From assembly GCF_031456835.1 (NCBI RefSeq), contig NZ_JAVDVK010000001.1, positions 558,001 through 622,000 on the forward strand: a stretch of 64,000 nucleotides of DNA. The letters are read 5' to 3'. Each line of letters begins with the position of its first letter. Position 1 is the first letter of the stretch. The position numbers and the translations under genes are program-made. The notes beneath the pieces were generated by a model. The model was not told the DNA's origin and did no database searches. It worked only from the letters and a program-made list of their open reading frames with translations. Shown here piece after piece: positions 43,805 through 53,355 of the stretch. Source of the stretch: Leifsonia shinshuensis. GTDB lineage: Bacteria > Actinomycetota > Actinomycetes > Actinomycetales > Microbacteriaceae.

Positions 43805-45352
43805 ATGACCGACCTCACCCGTCTCGCCGCCTCCGAGCTGGCGACCCGCCTCGCCGCCGGCGAGGTCTCCTCCGTGGAGGCCGTCCGCGCGCACCTCGAC
43901 CGCATCGAGTCCGTCGACGCCGACGTGCACGCCTTCCTCCACGTCGCGGGCGACGCCGCGCTGCGCACCGCCGCCGACATCGACTCCCGCCGCGCGGCGG
44001 GCGAGCCGCTCGGCCCGCTCGCCGGCGTCCCGATCGCGATCAAGGACGTGCTCGCCACGCAGGACATGCCGTCCACCGCCGGGTCGAAGATCCTCGAGGG
44101 CTGGCTGCCGCCGTACGACGCGACCGTCGTCCGCAAGCTGCGCGAGGCCGACCTCGTGCCGCTCGGCAAGACCAACATGGACGAGTTCGCGATGGGCTCG
44201 TCCACCGAGCACTCCGCCTACGGCCCGACGCGCAACCCGTGGGACCTCGAGCGCATCCCGGGCGGCTCCGGCGGCGGCTCGGCCGCTGCGGTGTCCGCGT
44301 TCGAGGCGCCGCTGGCCCTCGGCTCCGACACCGGCGGCTCGATCCGCCAGCCCGCAGCCGTGACCGGATCGGTCGGCGTGAAGCCGACCTACGGCGGCGT
44401 CAGCCGGTACGGCGCGATCGCGCTGGCCAGCTCGCTCGACCAGGTCGGGCCGGTGTCCCGCTCGGTGCTGGACGCGGGCCTCCTGCACGACGTGATCGCC
44501 GGGCACGACCCGTTCGACTCGACGTCGCTCTCGGACACCTGGCCGTCGATGGCCGACGCCGCGCGCGCCGGCTTCCGCGACGGAGCCCTCTCCGGCGTCC
44601 GTGTCGGCGTCATCCGCGAGATCGCGGGCGACGGCTTCCAGGCCGGGGTGAAGCAGCGCTTCGACGAGGCGCTGGCCCTGCTGGAGTCCGCCGGCGCCGA
44701 GATCGTCGAGGTCAGCGCCCCCAGCTTCGAGTACGCCGTGTCGGCCTACTACCTGATCCTGCCGGCCGAGGCGTCCAGCAACCTGGCGCGCTTCGACTCG
44801 GTCCGCTTCGGCCTCCGCGTCGACCCCTCCGACCCGCCGGTCACGGTCGAGCGGGTCATGGCGGCCACGCGCGACGCGGGCTTCGGCCCGGAGGTCAAGC
44901 GCCGCATCATCCTCGGCACCTACGCGCTGAGCGCCGGCTACTACGACGCCTACTACGGCAGCGCCCAGAAGGTGCGCACGCTCATCCAGCGCGACTTCCA
45001 GGCCGCCTTCGAGAGGGTGGATGTGCTGGTCAGCCCGAGCGCGCCCACCACCGCGTTCAAGCTGGGCGAGAAGATCGACGACCCGATGGCGATGTACCTC
45101 AACGACATCACCACCATCCCGGCGAACCTCGCCGGGGTCCCGGGCATGGGCCTGCCGATCGGGCTCGCGCCCGAGGACGGCCTGCCCGTCGGCATGCAGC
45201 TGATGGCGCCCGCCCGCGCGGACGCCCGCCTCTACACCTACGGCGCGGCGCTGGAGCGCCTGCTGGAGGAGAAGTGGGGCGGCACGCTGCTCAGCCAGGC
45301 GCCCGATCTGAGCGCCACCGAGATGTTCGCGAGCGAAGAGGGAGCGGTCTGA
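43805..45352 (+). CDS. gatA: Asp/Glu-tRNA amidotransferase subunit A
   Basis: 515 residues. The amidase subunit frees ammonia from glutamine. The Ser-Ser-Lys triad is visible: Lys in [11 protein letters not shown], and both Ser residues in the glycine-rich [21 protein letters not shown] and [15 protein letters not shown] blocks. The substrate channel region [21 protein letters not shown] is also typical. Its stop overlaps the gatB start (TGATG). Order C-A-B is the common one. Confidence 0.97.
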   Translation: MTDLTRLAASELATRLAAGEVSSVEAVRAHLDRIESVDADVHAFLHVAGDAALRTAADIDSRRAAGEPLGPLAGVPIAIKDVLATQDMPSTAGSKILEGWLPPYDATVVRKLREADLVPLGKTNMDEFAMGSSTEHSAYGPTRNPWDLERIPGGSGGGSAAAVSAFEAPLALGSDTGGSIRQPAAVTGSVGVKPTYGGVSRYGAIALASSLDQVGPVSRSVLDAGLLHDVIAGHDPFDSTSLSDTWPSMADAARAGFRDGALSGVRVGVIREIAGDGFQAGVKQRFDEALALLESAGAEIVEVSAPSFEYAVSAYYLILPAEASSNLARFDSVRFGLRVDPSDPPVTVERVMAATRDAGFGPEVKRRIILGTYALSAGYYDAYYGSAQKVRTLIQRDFQAAFERVDVLVSPSAPTTAFKLGEKIDDPMAMYLNDITTIPANLAGVPGMGLPIGLAPEDGLPVGMQLMAPARADARLYTYGAALERLLEEKWGGTLLSQAPDLSATEMFASEEGAV

Positions 45353-46872
45353 TGGCGAACGCCACCGCGCAGAAGCTGATGGACTACGAGAAGGCTCTGG
45401 AGCTGTTCGAGCCGGTGCTCGGATTCGAGGTCCACGTCGAGCTGAACACGAAGACCAAGATGTTCTGCGGCTGCGCCAACGAGTTCGGCTCCGGCGCTAA
45501 CACGAACACCTGCCCGACCTGCCTCGGCCTCCCCGGCGGCATGCCGCAGGTGAACGAGAAGGCGATCGAGTCGAGCATCCGCCTCGGTCTCGCCCTCGGC
45601 TGCGACATCGCCGAGTCGAGCCGGTTCGCGCGCAAGAACTACTTCTACCCGGATCTCGCGAAGGACTTCCAGACCTCGCAGTACGACGAGCCCATCGCCC
45701 ACGACGGCGCGATCACGATCGAGCTGGAGAACGGACGCGAGCTCACCATCGAGATCGAGCGCGCACACATGGAGGAGGACGCGGGCAAGCTGACGCACGT
45801 CGGCGGCGCCACCGGCCGCATCCAGGGCGCCGACTACTCGCTGGTCGACTTCAACCGCGGCGGTGTGCCGCTGGTCGAGATCGTCACCAAGATCATCGAG
45901 GGCGCCGAGGCGGACGCTCCAGAGGTGGGACGCACCTACGTGCGCGCCATCCGCGACATCGTGAAGGCGCTCGGCGTCTCCAACGCGCGCATGGAGGAGG
46001 GCAACGTCCGCTGCGACGCGAACGTCTCGCTCCGCCGCCGCGGCTCGACGGAGCTCGGCACCCGCACCGAGACCAAGAACGTCAACTCGCTGCGCTCGAT
46101 CGAGCGCGCCGTGCGGTACGAGATCCAGCGCCAGGCGGCGATCCTCGACGCCGGCGGCACGATCGTGCAGGAGACCCGGCACTGGCACGAGGACACCGGC
46201 ACCACCAGCGCCGGCCGCCCGAAGTCGGACGCCGACGACTACCGGTACTTCCCGGAGCCCGACCTCGTGCCGGTGGCCCCGAGCCGGGAGTGGGTCGAGG
46301 AGCTGCGTGGCACGCTCCCCGAGCAGCCGTCGCTGCGCCGCAAGCGGCTGACCGCCGAGTGGGGCTTCACCGCCCTCGAGTTCCAGGACGTCGCCAACGC
46401 CGACCTGCTCGACGAGGTGGAGGCGACCATCGCCGCCGGCGCCTCGCCCGCGGCCGCTCGCAAGTGGTGGACCGGCGAGATCGCCCGCCTGGCCAACGCG
46501 CAGAACGTCCCGGCCGGCACGCTCGTCAGCCCGCAGCACGTCGCCGAACTGGCCGCGCTGATCGACGCGGGCACGCTGACCGACCGTCTCGCCCGGCAGG
46601 TCCTGGAGGGTGTCATCGCCGGCGAGGGCAACCCGCAGCAGGTCGTCGACGCCCGCGGCCTCGCCGTGGTCTCCGACGACGGCGCCCTGATCGCGGCGAT
46701 CGACGAGGCGCTGGCGGCCCAGCCTGATGTCCTCGCGAAGATCCGCGACGGCAAGGTCCAGGCCGCCGGTGCGGTCATCGGAGCCGTCATGAAGGCGATG
46801 CGCGGCCAGGCCGACGCGGCCCGCGTCCGCGAGCTGGTGCTGGAGCGCGCGAGCGCGACCCCCGCCGAGTAA
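45352..46872 (+). CDS. gatB: Asp/Glu-tRNA amidotransferase subunit B
   Basis: 506 residues. GatB binds the misacylated tRNA and carries out kinase and amidation steps. Motifs: [18 protein letters not shown] with the zinc-binding Cys residues, [37 protein letters not shown], and [10 protein letters not shown] for the Mg-ATP site. A helical C-terminal tail domain, which contacts tRNA, occupies about 350-506. The ATG at 45352 shares one base with the gatA stop. The enzyme makes Gln-tRNA(Gln) and possibly Asn-tRNA(Asn). Confidence 0.97.
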   Translation: MANATAQKLMDYEKALELFEPVLGFEVHVELNTKTKMFCGCANEFGSGANTNTCPTCLGLPGGMPQVNEKAIESSIRLGLALGCDIAESSRFARKNYFYPDLAKDFQTSQYDEPIAHDGAITIELENGRELTIEIERAHMEEDAGKLTHVGGATGRIQGADYSLVDFNRGGVPLVEIVTKIIEGAEADAPEVGRTYVRAIRDIVKALGVSNARMEEGNVRCDANVSLRRRGSTELGTRTETKNVNSLRSIERAVRYEIQRQAAILDAGGTIVQETRHWHEDTGTTSAGRPKSDADDYRYFPEPDLVPVAPSREWVEELRGTLPEQPSLRRKRLTAEWGFTALEFQDVANADLLDEVEATIAAGASPAAARKWWTGEIARLANAQNVPAGTLVSPQHVAELAALIDAGTLTDRLARQVLEGVIAGEGNPQQVVDARGLAVVSDDGALIAAIDEALAAQPDVLAKIRDGKVQAAGAVIGAVMKAMRGQADAARVRELVLERASATPAE

Positions 46873-46982
46873 AGATCAGCGGTTCGTCGTCGAACGGACG
46901 ACGCGGGTGAGCGCGGCGCACGCCGCCGGGCTCACCACCGCGTTCTTCGCCGACTCACAGCCGGCGCGGGCAGAGTAGGCGC

Positions 46983-47537
46983 ATGGGCGCCTTCACTCTC
47001 GGCGGGCTCACCACCGCCCCCGCATCCACCCGTCCCGACCTGCTCGCACCGTCCACGCTCGCGGCGCTCGACGCGCTGGGCCGGCTGGACGAGGTGGGCG
47101 TCGTGGAGATCGACCCCGACGTCTCAGACACGGCGGCGACGCGCGACCGGTTCGGCCTGCATCCCGCAGACCTCGCCAACTGCGTCGTCGTCGGCGGCAA
47201 GCGCGAGGGCGTCGAGCGGATCGCCGCCTGCGTCGTGCTCTCCACGACACGCGCCGACGTCAACAACACCGTGAAGCGGATGCTCGACGTGCGCAAGGCG
47301 TCCTTCCTCCCGATGGACCGCGCCGTCGAGCTGACCGGGATGGAGTACGGCGGCATCACGCCGATCGGGCTGCCCGACGGCTGGCCGGTGCTGGTGGACT
47401 CCCGCGTCGCCGAGCGTGACGTCGTCATCATCGGCTCGGGCGTCCGGCGCTCGAAGATCCTGCTGCCCGGGAGTCTCCTCGCCGACCTGCCCGGAGCGCA
47501 GCTGATCGACGGGCTCGGCCTGGAGGCGACCGTATGA
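46983..47537 (+). CDS. YbaK/EbsC-like tRNA-editing-domain protein
   Basis: 184 residues. The aminoacyl-tRNA editing domain is seen in VVVGGKREGVERIAACVVLSTTRADVNNTVKRML, KASFLPMDRAVELTGMEYGGITPIGLPD and the terminal GVRRSKILLPGSLLADLPGA. It is clearly different from the shorter YbaK at 31846-32334, so the two probably clear different mischarged tRNAs or one has another role. CAGAGT (46971-46976) ends six bases before the ATG, the leaderless spacing. It follows the gatCAB operon. Confidence 0.82.
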   Translation: MGAFTLGGLTTAPASTRPDLLAPSTLAALDALGRLDEVGVVEIDPDVSDTAATRDRFGLHPADLANCVVVGGKREGVERIAACVVLSTTRADVNNTVKRMLDVRKASFLPMDRAVELTGMEYGGITPIGLPDGWPVLVDSRVAERDVVIIGSGVRRSKILLPGSLLADLPGAQLIDGLGLEATV

Positions 47538-47562
47538 GCGGGCCCGAGGAGCGTCCGCCGCG

Positions 47563-48483
47563 ATGACCGGGACGGCCGCCGACCGGGTGCTCACCCCGCT
47601 GCGCTCCCGGCTGATCGAGACGCTCGCCGGGCGCTCCGACGAGGTGCCCGCGTGGATCCTCCGGCTGGAGGAGGGCGAGGACGCGGGCTTCTTCGGACCG
47701 GGGAGCGCATCCTGGGCCGTGCACGGCGGCATGCCCACACTCGTGGCCGGTGTCCGGGCCCTGCTGCTTCAGGCGCTGCATCCCGGGGCTCTCGCCGGCG
47801 TCCGCGACTTCTCCCGCTATCGCGAGGACCCGCTGGGGCGCCTGGCCGGCACGATCCAGTGGATCCACACCGTCACCTTCGGCAGCCGCGACCAGGCCGT
47901 GGCGGGCTCCGAGATGGTGCGCTCCCTGCATCGCCGCGTCACCGGTACATTCGTCGACGGCCACGGCGTGACGCGTCCGTACTCCGCCAACGACCCGGAG
48001 CTGGCGCGGTGGGTGCACCTCGCCTTCACCGACGCCTTCCTCACCGCGCACGAGCAGTGGGGCGGCGAGCTGCCCGGCGGCGCCGACGGCTACGTCGACG
48101 AGTGGGCCACGGCGGCCGAGCTGATGGGCGTCGAGGATGCGCCTCGAACGGCCGCCGCGCTCCGTGGCGAGATCGACGCCATCACCGATGCGGGGGAGCT
48201 GCGAGGCGGCCCCGAGGTGGAGGAGATCGTTCGCTTCATCCGCCGGGCGCCGCTCCGCCGCATGCTGCGGCCGTCGTACCGCATCCTGTTCCGGGCGGCG
48301 GTGTCGACGCTGGAGCCGCGCCACCGCGCCATGCTGGGGCTGCCATCCACGCCGGTCGAGCGGATGCTGCCGCTGCACTCGGCGACGGGCGCCGTGCTCA
48401 GCGGTGCGCGGGTGCTGCTCGGCCCGCAGACGCAGGCCGAGCTGGCGGCGCGCCGACGGCTCGCACGGCTCGCCGGAGCCTGA
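47563..48483 (+). CDS. Oxygenase MpaB family (DUF2236) protein
   Basis: 306 residues. The DUF2236/MpaB family includes latex-clearing haem oxygenases and many uncharacterised proteins. Matching elements are GGMPTLVAGVRALLLQALHPGALAGV near residue 50, SRYREDPLGRLAGTIQWIHTVTFG, VHLAFTDAFLTAHEQWG and the C-terminal RPSYRILFRAAVSTLEPRHR. The haem-ligand His candidates lie in LQALHPGAL and VHLAFT. There is no signal peptide. GAGGAG precedes the ATG. Substrate unknown. Confidence 0.85.
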   Translation: MTGTAADRVLTPLRSRLIETLAGRSDEVPAWILRLEEGEDAGFFGPGSASWAVHGGMPTLVAGVRALLLQALHPGALAGVRDFSRYREDPLGRLAGTIQWIHTVTFGSRDQAVAGSEMVRSLHRRVTGTFVDGHGVTRPYSANDPELARWVHLAFTDAFLTAHEQWGGELPGGADGYVDEWATAAELMGVEDAPRTAAALRGEIDAITDAGELRGGPEVEEIVRFIRRAPLRRMLRPSYRILFRAAVSTLEPRHRAMLGLPSTPVERMLPLHSATGAVLSGARVLLGPQTQAELAARRRLARLAGA

Positions 48484-48493
48484 CCGGGTGCGA

Positions 48494-48499
48494 CAGGAT
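48494..48499 (+). promoter_or_regulatory. -10-like CAGGAT, leaderless spacing
   Basis: CAGGAT ends six bases before the ATG at 48506. Confidence 0.35.
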
Positions 48500-48505
48500 G
48501 TCCTC

Positions 48506-49012
48506 ATGCAGGAAGACCTGACCGAACGCACCCGCACCGTCGTCTGGGAGGACCCGGCGCCCGGCGTCGCCGTGATGCCCACCATGAGCGGCCTGGACTA
48601 CCTCCGGGCGATGATCCGCGGGGAGCTGCCGTCGCCTCCCATCGCGGAGCTCATGCGCATGACGCTCGTCACGGCGGAACCCGGCACGGCGACGTTCGTG
48701 TGCGACCCCGACGAGTCGCACTACAACCCGATCGGCACGGTGCACGGGGGACTGATGTGCACGCTGCTCGACTCCGCGCTCGGCTGCGCGGTGCAGACGA
48801 CGCTGCCGCAGGGGCAGGCCTACACCTCCATCGAGATCAAGGTCAATTACCTGCGCCCGGTCTACGCGCACACCGGGCAGCTGACCTGCACGGCGACGGT
48901 CACGAAGCCGGGCAACCGGGTCGCCTTCGCGGACGGCGTCATCACCGACGGCTCCGGCAAGACGGTCGCGACCGCCACGGGTTCGCTGCTGGTGTTCCCG
49001 ATCGGGGGCTGA
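48506..49012 (+). CDS. PaaI-type hotdog-fold thioesterase
   Basis: 168 residues. Hotdog thioesterases hydrolyse acyl-CoA. The family motif is HYNPIGTVHGGLMCTLLDSALGCAV, with Asn, His-Gly-Gly and Asp positioned as in PaaI-like enzymes, and the beta strands YTSIEIKVNYLRPVY and TATVTKPGNRVAFADGVITD follow. The start is fixed by the -10-like hexamer six bases before. It converges with the acyl-CoA ligase gene, which could supply its substrates. Confidence 0.87.
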   Translation: MQEDLTERTRTVVWEDPAPGVAVMPTMSGLDYLRAMIRGELPSPPIAELMRMTLVTAEPGTATFVCDPDESHYNPIGTVHGGLMCTLLDSALGCAVQTTLPQGQAYTSIEIKVNYLRPVYAHTGQLTCTATVTKPGNRVAFADGVITDGSGKTVATATGSLLVFPIGG

Positions 49013-49031
49013 GCGCCCGTCCGGTCGCGTG

Positions 49032-50753
49032 TCAGCTCGCCTGCATTGCGAGCAGCTGGTCGCGGACCTTGCGACGGATCACCTTGCCGACGATCGAGCG
49101 GGGGAGCTCGTCCACCTGCACGACGTGCTTCGGCACCTTGTACGGCGTGAGGCAGTCCCGGCCGTAGGCGCGGATGGCCTCCTCGTCGAACGAGGCGCCC
49201 TTCTCCATGACGACCGCGGCCACGACATCCTCGCCGCCGCGGCGGTGCGGGAGCCCGACCACGGCGACGTCCTCGACCCCGGGGAAGGAGCGCAGCGCGT
49301 CCTCCACCTCGGTGGGGGAGACGTTGAAGCCGCCGGTGACGATCAGCTCCTTGATGCGGTCAACGATGCGGACGAAGCCGTCCTCATCCATCGTCACGAT
49401 GTCGCCCGTCCGGAACCAGCCGTCCGGGGTGAGCACCTGCGCCGTCTCGTCCGGCTTGCGCCAGTAGCCGCTGAACACCTGCGGTCCGCGCGCCAGCAGC
49501 TCGCCCTCCTCGCCGAAGGGGCGGTCCGACGACGGGGCGTCCGGGTCGGCCACGCGCAGCTCGGTGCTCGGCAGCGGCAGTCCGACCGTGCCCTCACGCC
49601 GGGTGGCGCCGACGGGGTTCGCCATCAGGACCGGGGAGCACTCGGACAGGCCGTAGCCCTCGACGAGGTACCCGCCGGTCTTCTCCTCCCAGAGGTCGAC
49701 GATGCCCTGCGGCAGGCTCATGGCCCCGGAGATCGCGATCTCGATGCCCGACAGCGAGACCTTCCGCTTGTCGGCCGCCTGCACCAGCCGCTCGTAGATC
49801 GGCGGGACCGCGGGCAGGAAGGTCGCCGGATGCTTCTTCACCACATCCAGCACCAGGTCCGGGTCGAACTTGGGGAAGAGCACGAGACGCGCGCCCATGC
49901 TCATCGCGAAGGTGAGGCAGAGGGTCAGGCCGTAGGCGTGGAACAGGGGGAGGACGGCGTAGACCACCGAGGTGCCGCGCTCGATGGTGGGCACCCAGGC
50001 GCGGGACTGCGCCGCGTTCACGGTGAGGTTGCCGTGGCTCAGCATCGCGCCCTTCGGGCGTCCCGTCGTGCCGGAGGTGTACTGGATGAGCGCGAGGTCG
50101 TCGCGCTCGGGCCGGGGCACCGACGCCTTGATGCGGCGGGAGGCGACCAGCGAGTCCCATGTGATCGTTCCGGACACCTTCGCGGTCAGCTGTTCGCGTG
50201 CCTTGCGCGCCGCCGGCACCGGCAGCCGCAGGGCGAACCGCTTGGAGGCGGGCATCGCACGGGTCAGATCCACGGAGACGATCGTCGTGACGCCGAGATC
50301 GGCGGGGAGCTCCTGCACGGTCGCGGCGACCTTGTCCCAGACGATCGCGACCGTCGCGCCGTGGTCCTCGAACTGGTGCCGTAGCTCCCGCGGCGTGTAC
50401 AGCGGGTTGTGCTCCACGACCACCGCACCGAGGCGCAGCACGGCGTAGAACGCGGCGACGTGCTGCGGGCAGTTCGGCAGCACGAGCGCGACCCGGTCGC
50501 CCTTCGACACGCCGAGCTTGCGGAGGCCCTCCGCCGCGCGCGAGATCTGGTCGCCCAGCTCGGCGTAGGTGGTGGTCGCGCCGAAGAACTCCAGCGCGAC
50601 ATGCCGCCCGTAGGTGCTCACGGACTCCTCGATGAGGTGCGAGAGGGACCCCTCGGGCACCTCCACCTCGGCGGGGACGCCGGGCGCATAGCCCGACACC
50701 CACGGCTTCGCGCTGTACGGGGACGGATCGCTCGTCACGCTGTCGCTCGTCAC
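49032..50753 (-). CDS. Long-chain fatty acid-CoA ligase family protein
   Basis: 573 residues. It activates a carboxylate (probably a fatty acid) with ATP and CoA. The AMP-binding P-loop is YTSGTTGRPKGAMLSHGNL, followed by PLFHAYGLTL, the EGYGLSECSPVL motif, the hinge FRTGDIVTMDEDGFVRIVDR and the C-terminal Lys region ITWDSL...SIVGKVIRRKVRDQL. The GTG at 50753 is chosen because TAGGCT ends seven bases before it; that hexamer begins at the stop codon of the upstream reductase gene. Confidence 0.92.
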   Translation of the reverse strand: MTSDSVTSDPSPYSAKPWVSGYAPGVPAEVEVPEGSLSHLIEESVSTYGRHVALEFFGATTTYAELGDQISRAAEGLRKLGVSKGDRVALVLPNCPQHVAAFYAVLRLGAVVVEHNPLYTPRELRHQFEDHGATVAIVWDKVAATVQELPADLGVTTIVSVDLTRAMPASKRFALRLPVPAARKAREQLTAKVSGTITWDSLVASRRIKASVPRPERDDLALIQYTSGTTGRPKGAMLSHGNLTVNAAQSRAWVPTIERGTSVVYAVLPLFHAYGLTLCLTFAMSMGARLVLFPKFDPDLVLDVVKKHPATFLPAVPPIYERLVQAADKRKVSLSGIEIAISGAMSLPQGIVDLWEEKTGGYLVEGYGLSECSPVLMANPVGATRREGTVGLPLPSTELRVADPDAPSSDRPFGEEGELLARGPQVFSGYWRKPDETAQVLTPDGWFRTGDIVTMDEDGFVRIVDRIKELIVTGGFNVSPTEVEDALRSFPGVEDVAVVGLPHRRGGEDVVAAVVMEKGASFDEEAIRAYGRDCLTPYKVPKHVVQVDELPRSIVGKVIRRKVRDQLLAMQAS

Positions 50754-50760
50754 GCCCGCA

Positions 50761-50766
50761 AGCCTA
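50761..50766 (-). promoter_or_regulatory. -10 hexamer TAGGCT built on a stop codon
   Basis: The first three bases (TAG) are the stop codon of the reductase gene upstream. The hexamer ends seven bases before the acyl-CoA ligase GTG. Confidence 0.5.
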
Positions 50767-51426
50767 CGCGGAGGCGACCAGCGCCCGCACGGCATCCTCG
50801 ATGGGGGTGTCGCCGCCGACGACCTCCCACTGGTGTCCGATCGTGGCCGGCTCGTGGAGTGCGAGGGCGATCAGGCGCGCGACGTCCTCGCGGGCGATGC
50901 TGCCGCGCGGGACGCTGTCGTCGAGCGTGATGCGTCCGGTGCCCTCGTCGGTGGTGAGGCCGCCCGGGCGCAGGATGGTCCAGTCGAGCCCCGAGTCGCG
51001 GAGCGCCGCATCCGCGTCGCGCTTCGCCTCGACGTAGGCCTTCCACACCGGGTCGGAGTCGTCGACGGGTGCGTCGACGCCCCAGGCGGAGACCTGCACG
51101 AAACGTCGGACCCCCGCCTGGCGGGCGGCCTCCTGCGCGAGGACCGACCCGCCGAAGTCGACGGTGCGCTTGCGCTCGATGCCGGAGCCCGGACCGGCGC
51201 CCGCCGAGAACACGACGGCATCGCAGCCCTCGATCGCGCCGGCGAGGGCTGCCGCGTCGGAGTGCTCGATGTCGAGCAGGACGCCCTCCCCGCCGAGGCG
51301 GTAGACGTCGTCGGCGTGCTCGTCGTTCCGGACGACGCCGACGAAGTCGTCGCCGAGGTCGTAGAGCACCCGCATCAGCTGCTGGGCGACTTTTCCATGG
51401 GCACCGATGATCGCGACTCGAGTCAT
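50764..51426 (-). CDS. NAD(P)-binding atypical SDR
   Basis: 220 residues. VAIIGAHGKVAQQLMRVLYDLG is the dinucleotide-binding loop; GCDAVVFSAGAGPGSG, RFVQVSAWGVDAP and YVEAKRDADAALRDSGLDWTILRPGGL match the SDR_a5 (NAD-dependent epimerase-like, YwnB/BVR-B-like) group. The ATG at 51426 follows AAGGAT by six bases on the minus strand. Its frame is open upstream to 51738, but that part overlaps intergenic repeats. Substrate unknown. Confidence 0.87.
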   Translation of the reverse strand: MTRVAIIGAHGKVAQQLMRVLYDLGDDFVGVVRNDEHADDVYRLGGEGVLLDIEHSDAAALAGAIEGCDAVVFSAGAGPGSGIERKRTVDFGGSVLAQEAARQAGVRRFVQVSAWGVDAPVDDSDPVWKAYVEAKRDADAALRDSGLDWTILRPGGLTTDEGTGRITLDDSVPRGSIAREDVARLIALALHEPATIGHQWEVVGGDTPIEDAVRALVASA

Positions 51427-51488
51427 GCGTCCATCCTTCCACCGCCATGCCTCGCCGTGGGCGCACTGCCCCCGGGGCCAGCTGGCGC

Positions 51489-51613
51489 CGAGTCGTGAGT
51501 GGATGCGCGAATCCGGGCGAGATTCGCGCATGTGCTCACGACTCGCCGCTCCCGCGGGCGCATGGCGGCATGCGCGATCGTCGGAAGGTGGTGTCGGAAT
51601 CTCCGACGCAACG
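51489..51613 (+). repeat. 125-bp composite intergenic element, copy 1
   Basis: 57 bases (51489-51545) form a 25-bp imperfect palindrome (22 of 25 positions pair, 7-base loop). Then come 29 variable bases, CGATCGTCGGA, 9 variable bases and CGGAATCTCCGACGCAACG. Copy 2 (54184-54308, opposite strand) has the same blocks at the same spacing. Nothing else is visible in the 371-base gap except the next entry and one promoter. Confidence 0.85.
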
Positions 51614-51686
51614 CTCTGAAGCGGGAGATTCCGCGCAGGATCGGCCGGATCTCCGACGCACGCGCGCGAATCTCCGACGCACGCGC
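51597..51686 (+). repeat. GRATCTCCGACGCACGC repeats downstream of copy 1
   Basis: GRATCTCCGACGCA motifs occur at 51597, 51647 and 51668, and a partial one at about 51689. The first belongs to the composite element; the later ones are extra. GTCGGA/TCCGAC (51593-51607) makes a small palindrome. Confidence 0.75.
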
Positions 51687-51784
51687 CCGGATCTCGTGGC
51701 GCGAGGGGGCGGCCGGCGCGCCGACGGCTGTGCGACACGCGTCCGCCGGGCGCGAACGCTCTGGGCTGCGCGCCCGCGCTCTGT

Positions 51785-51790
51785 TACGGT
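51785..51790 (+). promoter_or_regulatory. -10 hexamer TACGGT, leaderless spacing
   Basis: TACGGT ends seven bases before the ATG at 51798. Confidence 0.45.
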
Positions 51791-51797
51791 CGTCACC

Positions 51798-52112
51798 ATG
51801 ACAGCCCTGCTCGAACTCCTCGGACGCGCCTTCGCGTCCGGCGTGGGTTCGCTCGGCCTCGGGCACGTCGGCGGCAGCACCGCCGGCTTCGTCGCCCTGG
51901 CCGGTGTCGCGGGTGCGCTCGGGCTCGTCGCGGTGCTCGCCGCGGCCGCGGTGCGGTCCGTGGCGGCCCTCGCCGCCTCGCTGCGCGTGCGGCCGGTGTG
52001 GTCGCGGCCGGTCGAGCCGGCCGCGGGCTGGCTCGCCGAAGGGCCGTCGGATCCGGCGGCCGGCGGACGGCCGCGTCCCCGAGCACCCGGTTTCTCCCTG
52101 CCGGTCGCGTAG
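51798..52112 (+). CDS. Small membrane protein upstream of the YidC-like gene (possibly DUF6412)
   Basis: 104 residues. One or two hydrophobic segments (about 25-58, GSTAGFVALAGVAGALGLVAVLAAAAV) are followed by a Pro/Arg-rich tail. I recall a small actinobacterial family of this kind (DUF6412) beside YidC paralogues, but cannot confirm it. The ATG follows TACGGT by seven bases. It is 84 bases before the yidC-like gene in the same direction, so the two probably work together at the membrane. Confidence 0.6.
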   Translation: MTALLELLGRAFASGVGSLGLGHVGGSTAGFVALAGVAGALGLVAVLAAAAVRSVAALAASLRVRPVWSRPVEPAAGWLAEGPSDPAAGGRPRPRAPGFSLPVA

Positions 52113-52196
52113 CGCGCGCCGGGCCCTTGCGGGTCCACGGCGCCCCCGTGACCAGACGCGTCCTCACTCCGACGACTCGCAGGGATCACTCACACC

Positions 52197-52970
52197 ATGG
52201 ACTTCTTCTCCTGGCCGCCGATTGCGGCCATCCTCGACGGCGCCTACGGCCTCGTCACCGGCCTCTCGGCCACCGTCGCCCCGTTCGCGGGCACACTCTC
52301 CGGACTTCTCGCGGTCGCGATGCTGACCGTCCTCGTCCGCGTCCTCCTCATCCCGGTCGGCGTCAGCCAGGTGCGCGCCGAGTACGCGCGGCGCCGGCTC
52401 GCCCCGCAGCTGGCCGAGCTGCAGCGGCGCCACTCCGGCGACCGCGAGACGCTCGCCCAGAAGACGATGGAGCTGTACCGGGCCGAGCAGGTCTCCCCGT
52501 TCGCCGGGATGCTGCCGCTGCTCGCGCAGATCCCGGTCGTCACGCTCGTCTACGCGATCTTCACGCACGCCACGATCGCGGGGCACGCCAACGCGCTGCT
52601 GGGCGAGCACGCGTTCGGGGCTCCGCTCGGTACGAGCTTCGTCGGGCTCACCGGCGCGGGGGCAGGGGTCTGGCCCGCCATGCTGGTGTACGTCGGCGTC
52701 CTCGCCCTGATCGCGGTCGTGACCACGGTGTCGCGCCGCGTGCTCACGCTGCCGCAGCCCGAAGGGTCGGCCGCGCCGGCCGGGATGGTGCGCGCGCTGT
52801 CCTTCCTGCCGTACGTGACGGTGCTGTTCGCGGCGTTCGTCCCGCTGGCGGCGGCGGTGTACATCCTCACCTCGACGGCGTGGACGGTCGCGGAGCGGTG
52901 GACGCTGCGCCGCCTCCTCGACCCCGCCCGCGGCGCGGGGGGAAGTGCGCGGCCGACGACGTCGCACTGA
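52197..52970 (+). CDS. YidC/Oxa1 family membrane protein insertase
   Basis: 257 residues, short for actinobacterial YidC1 and without its long periplasmic loop or basic tail. Five hydrophobic segments are visible. The family core is LTVLVRVLLIPVGVSQVRAEYA (the conserved Arg in the hydrophilic groove), then LAPQLAELQRRHSGDRETLAQKTMELYR (cytoplasmic hairpin) and FAGMLPLLAQIPVVTLVYAIF. A chromosomal yidC next to rnpA-rpmH is normal in this group; this gene lies elsewhere, so it is probably a second copy. It lies between the two inverted 125-bp elements. Confidence 0.88.
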   Translation: MDFFSWPPIAAILDGAYGLVTGLSATVAPFAGTLSGLLAVAMLTVLVRVLLIPVGVSQVRAEYARRRLAPQLAELQRRHSGDRETLAQKTMELYRAEQVSPFAGMLPLLAQIPVVTLVYAIFTHATIAGHANALLGEHAFGAPLGTSFVGLTGAGAGVWPAMLVYVGVLALIAVVTTVSRRVLTLPQPEGSAAPAGMVRALSFLPYVTVLFAAFVPLAAAVYILTSTAWTVAERWTLRRLLDPARGAGGSARPTTSH

Positions 52971-53034
52971 CGCCCACCCGTCGTGCCGCGTGCTCTCGGA
53001 GCTTCCTCAGGCGCCGGAGTGCGAGCATGGAGCC

Positions 53035-53355
53035 ATGCGGAAGCGTGGAGCGAAGGAGGGGCGGCCTGCCGACGGGCCGTCGACGGACGGGATCCCGGGC
53101 CTCGGCGTGGGCGTGCAGGTGTACGTGCGCGAGCGGGAGCAGCCCGCGGCGGACGACTGGGTGGGGGAGCCCACCGGGGTCATCGTGGCGCCGGGCGACC
53201 GCAACCTGCGCAATGTGTACGGTCCGGCGGACGGCTTCACGACGTGGACGGTCTCGTTCTTCGAGCCGCAGCGGCGGCGCGACGGCCGCGGTCCGTTCGA
53301 GCGCGCCGTGATCCCGGCGGCGCTGCTGGTCGCGGAGGAGCCGCTGAGCGACTGA
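53035..53355 (+). CDS. Hypothetical protein
   Basis: 106 residues. I do not recognise the family. A basic, Gly-rich N-terminus leads into LGVGVQVYVREREQPAADDWVGEPTGVIVAPGD and TWTVSFFEPQRRRDGRGPFERAVIP, which look like a small beta-barrel (SH3-like) fold. No membrane segment or catalytic motif. GAGCAT ends six bases before the ATG, a weak leaderless -10. It lies between the yidC-like gene and another unknown. Confidence 0.6.
   Translation: MRKRGAKEGRPADGPSTDGIPGLGVGVQVYVREREQPAADDWVGEPTGVIVAPGDRNLRNVYGPADGFTTWTVSFFEPQRRRDGRGPFERAVIPAALLVAEEPLSD

Noticed and set aside
51407..51738. Short open frames within the 125-bp elements that give similar peptides (for example MDARIRA...LTTR in both copies)
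   Set aside because: The similarity follows from the DNA repeat itself and appears in more than one frame. There is no ribosome binding site or leaderless -10, so I treat it as non-coding.
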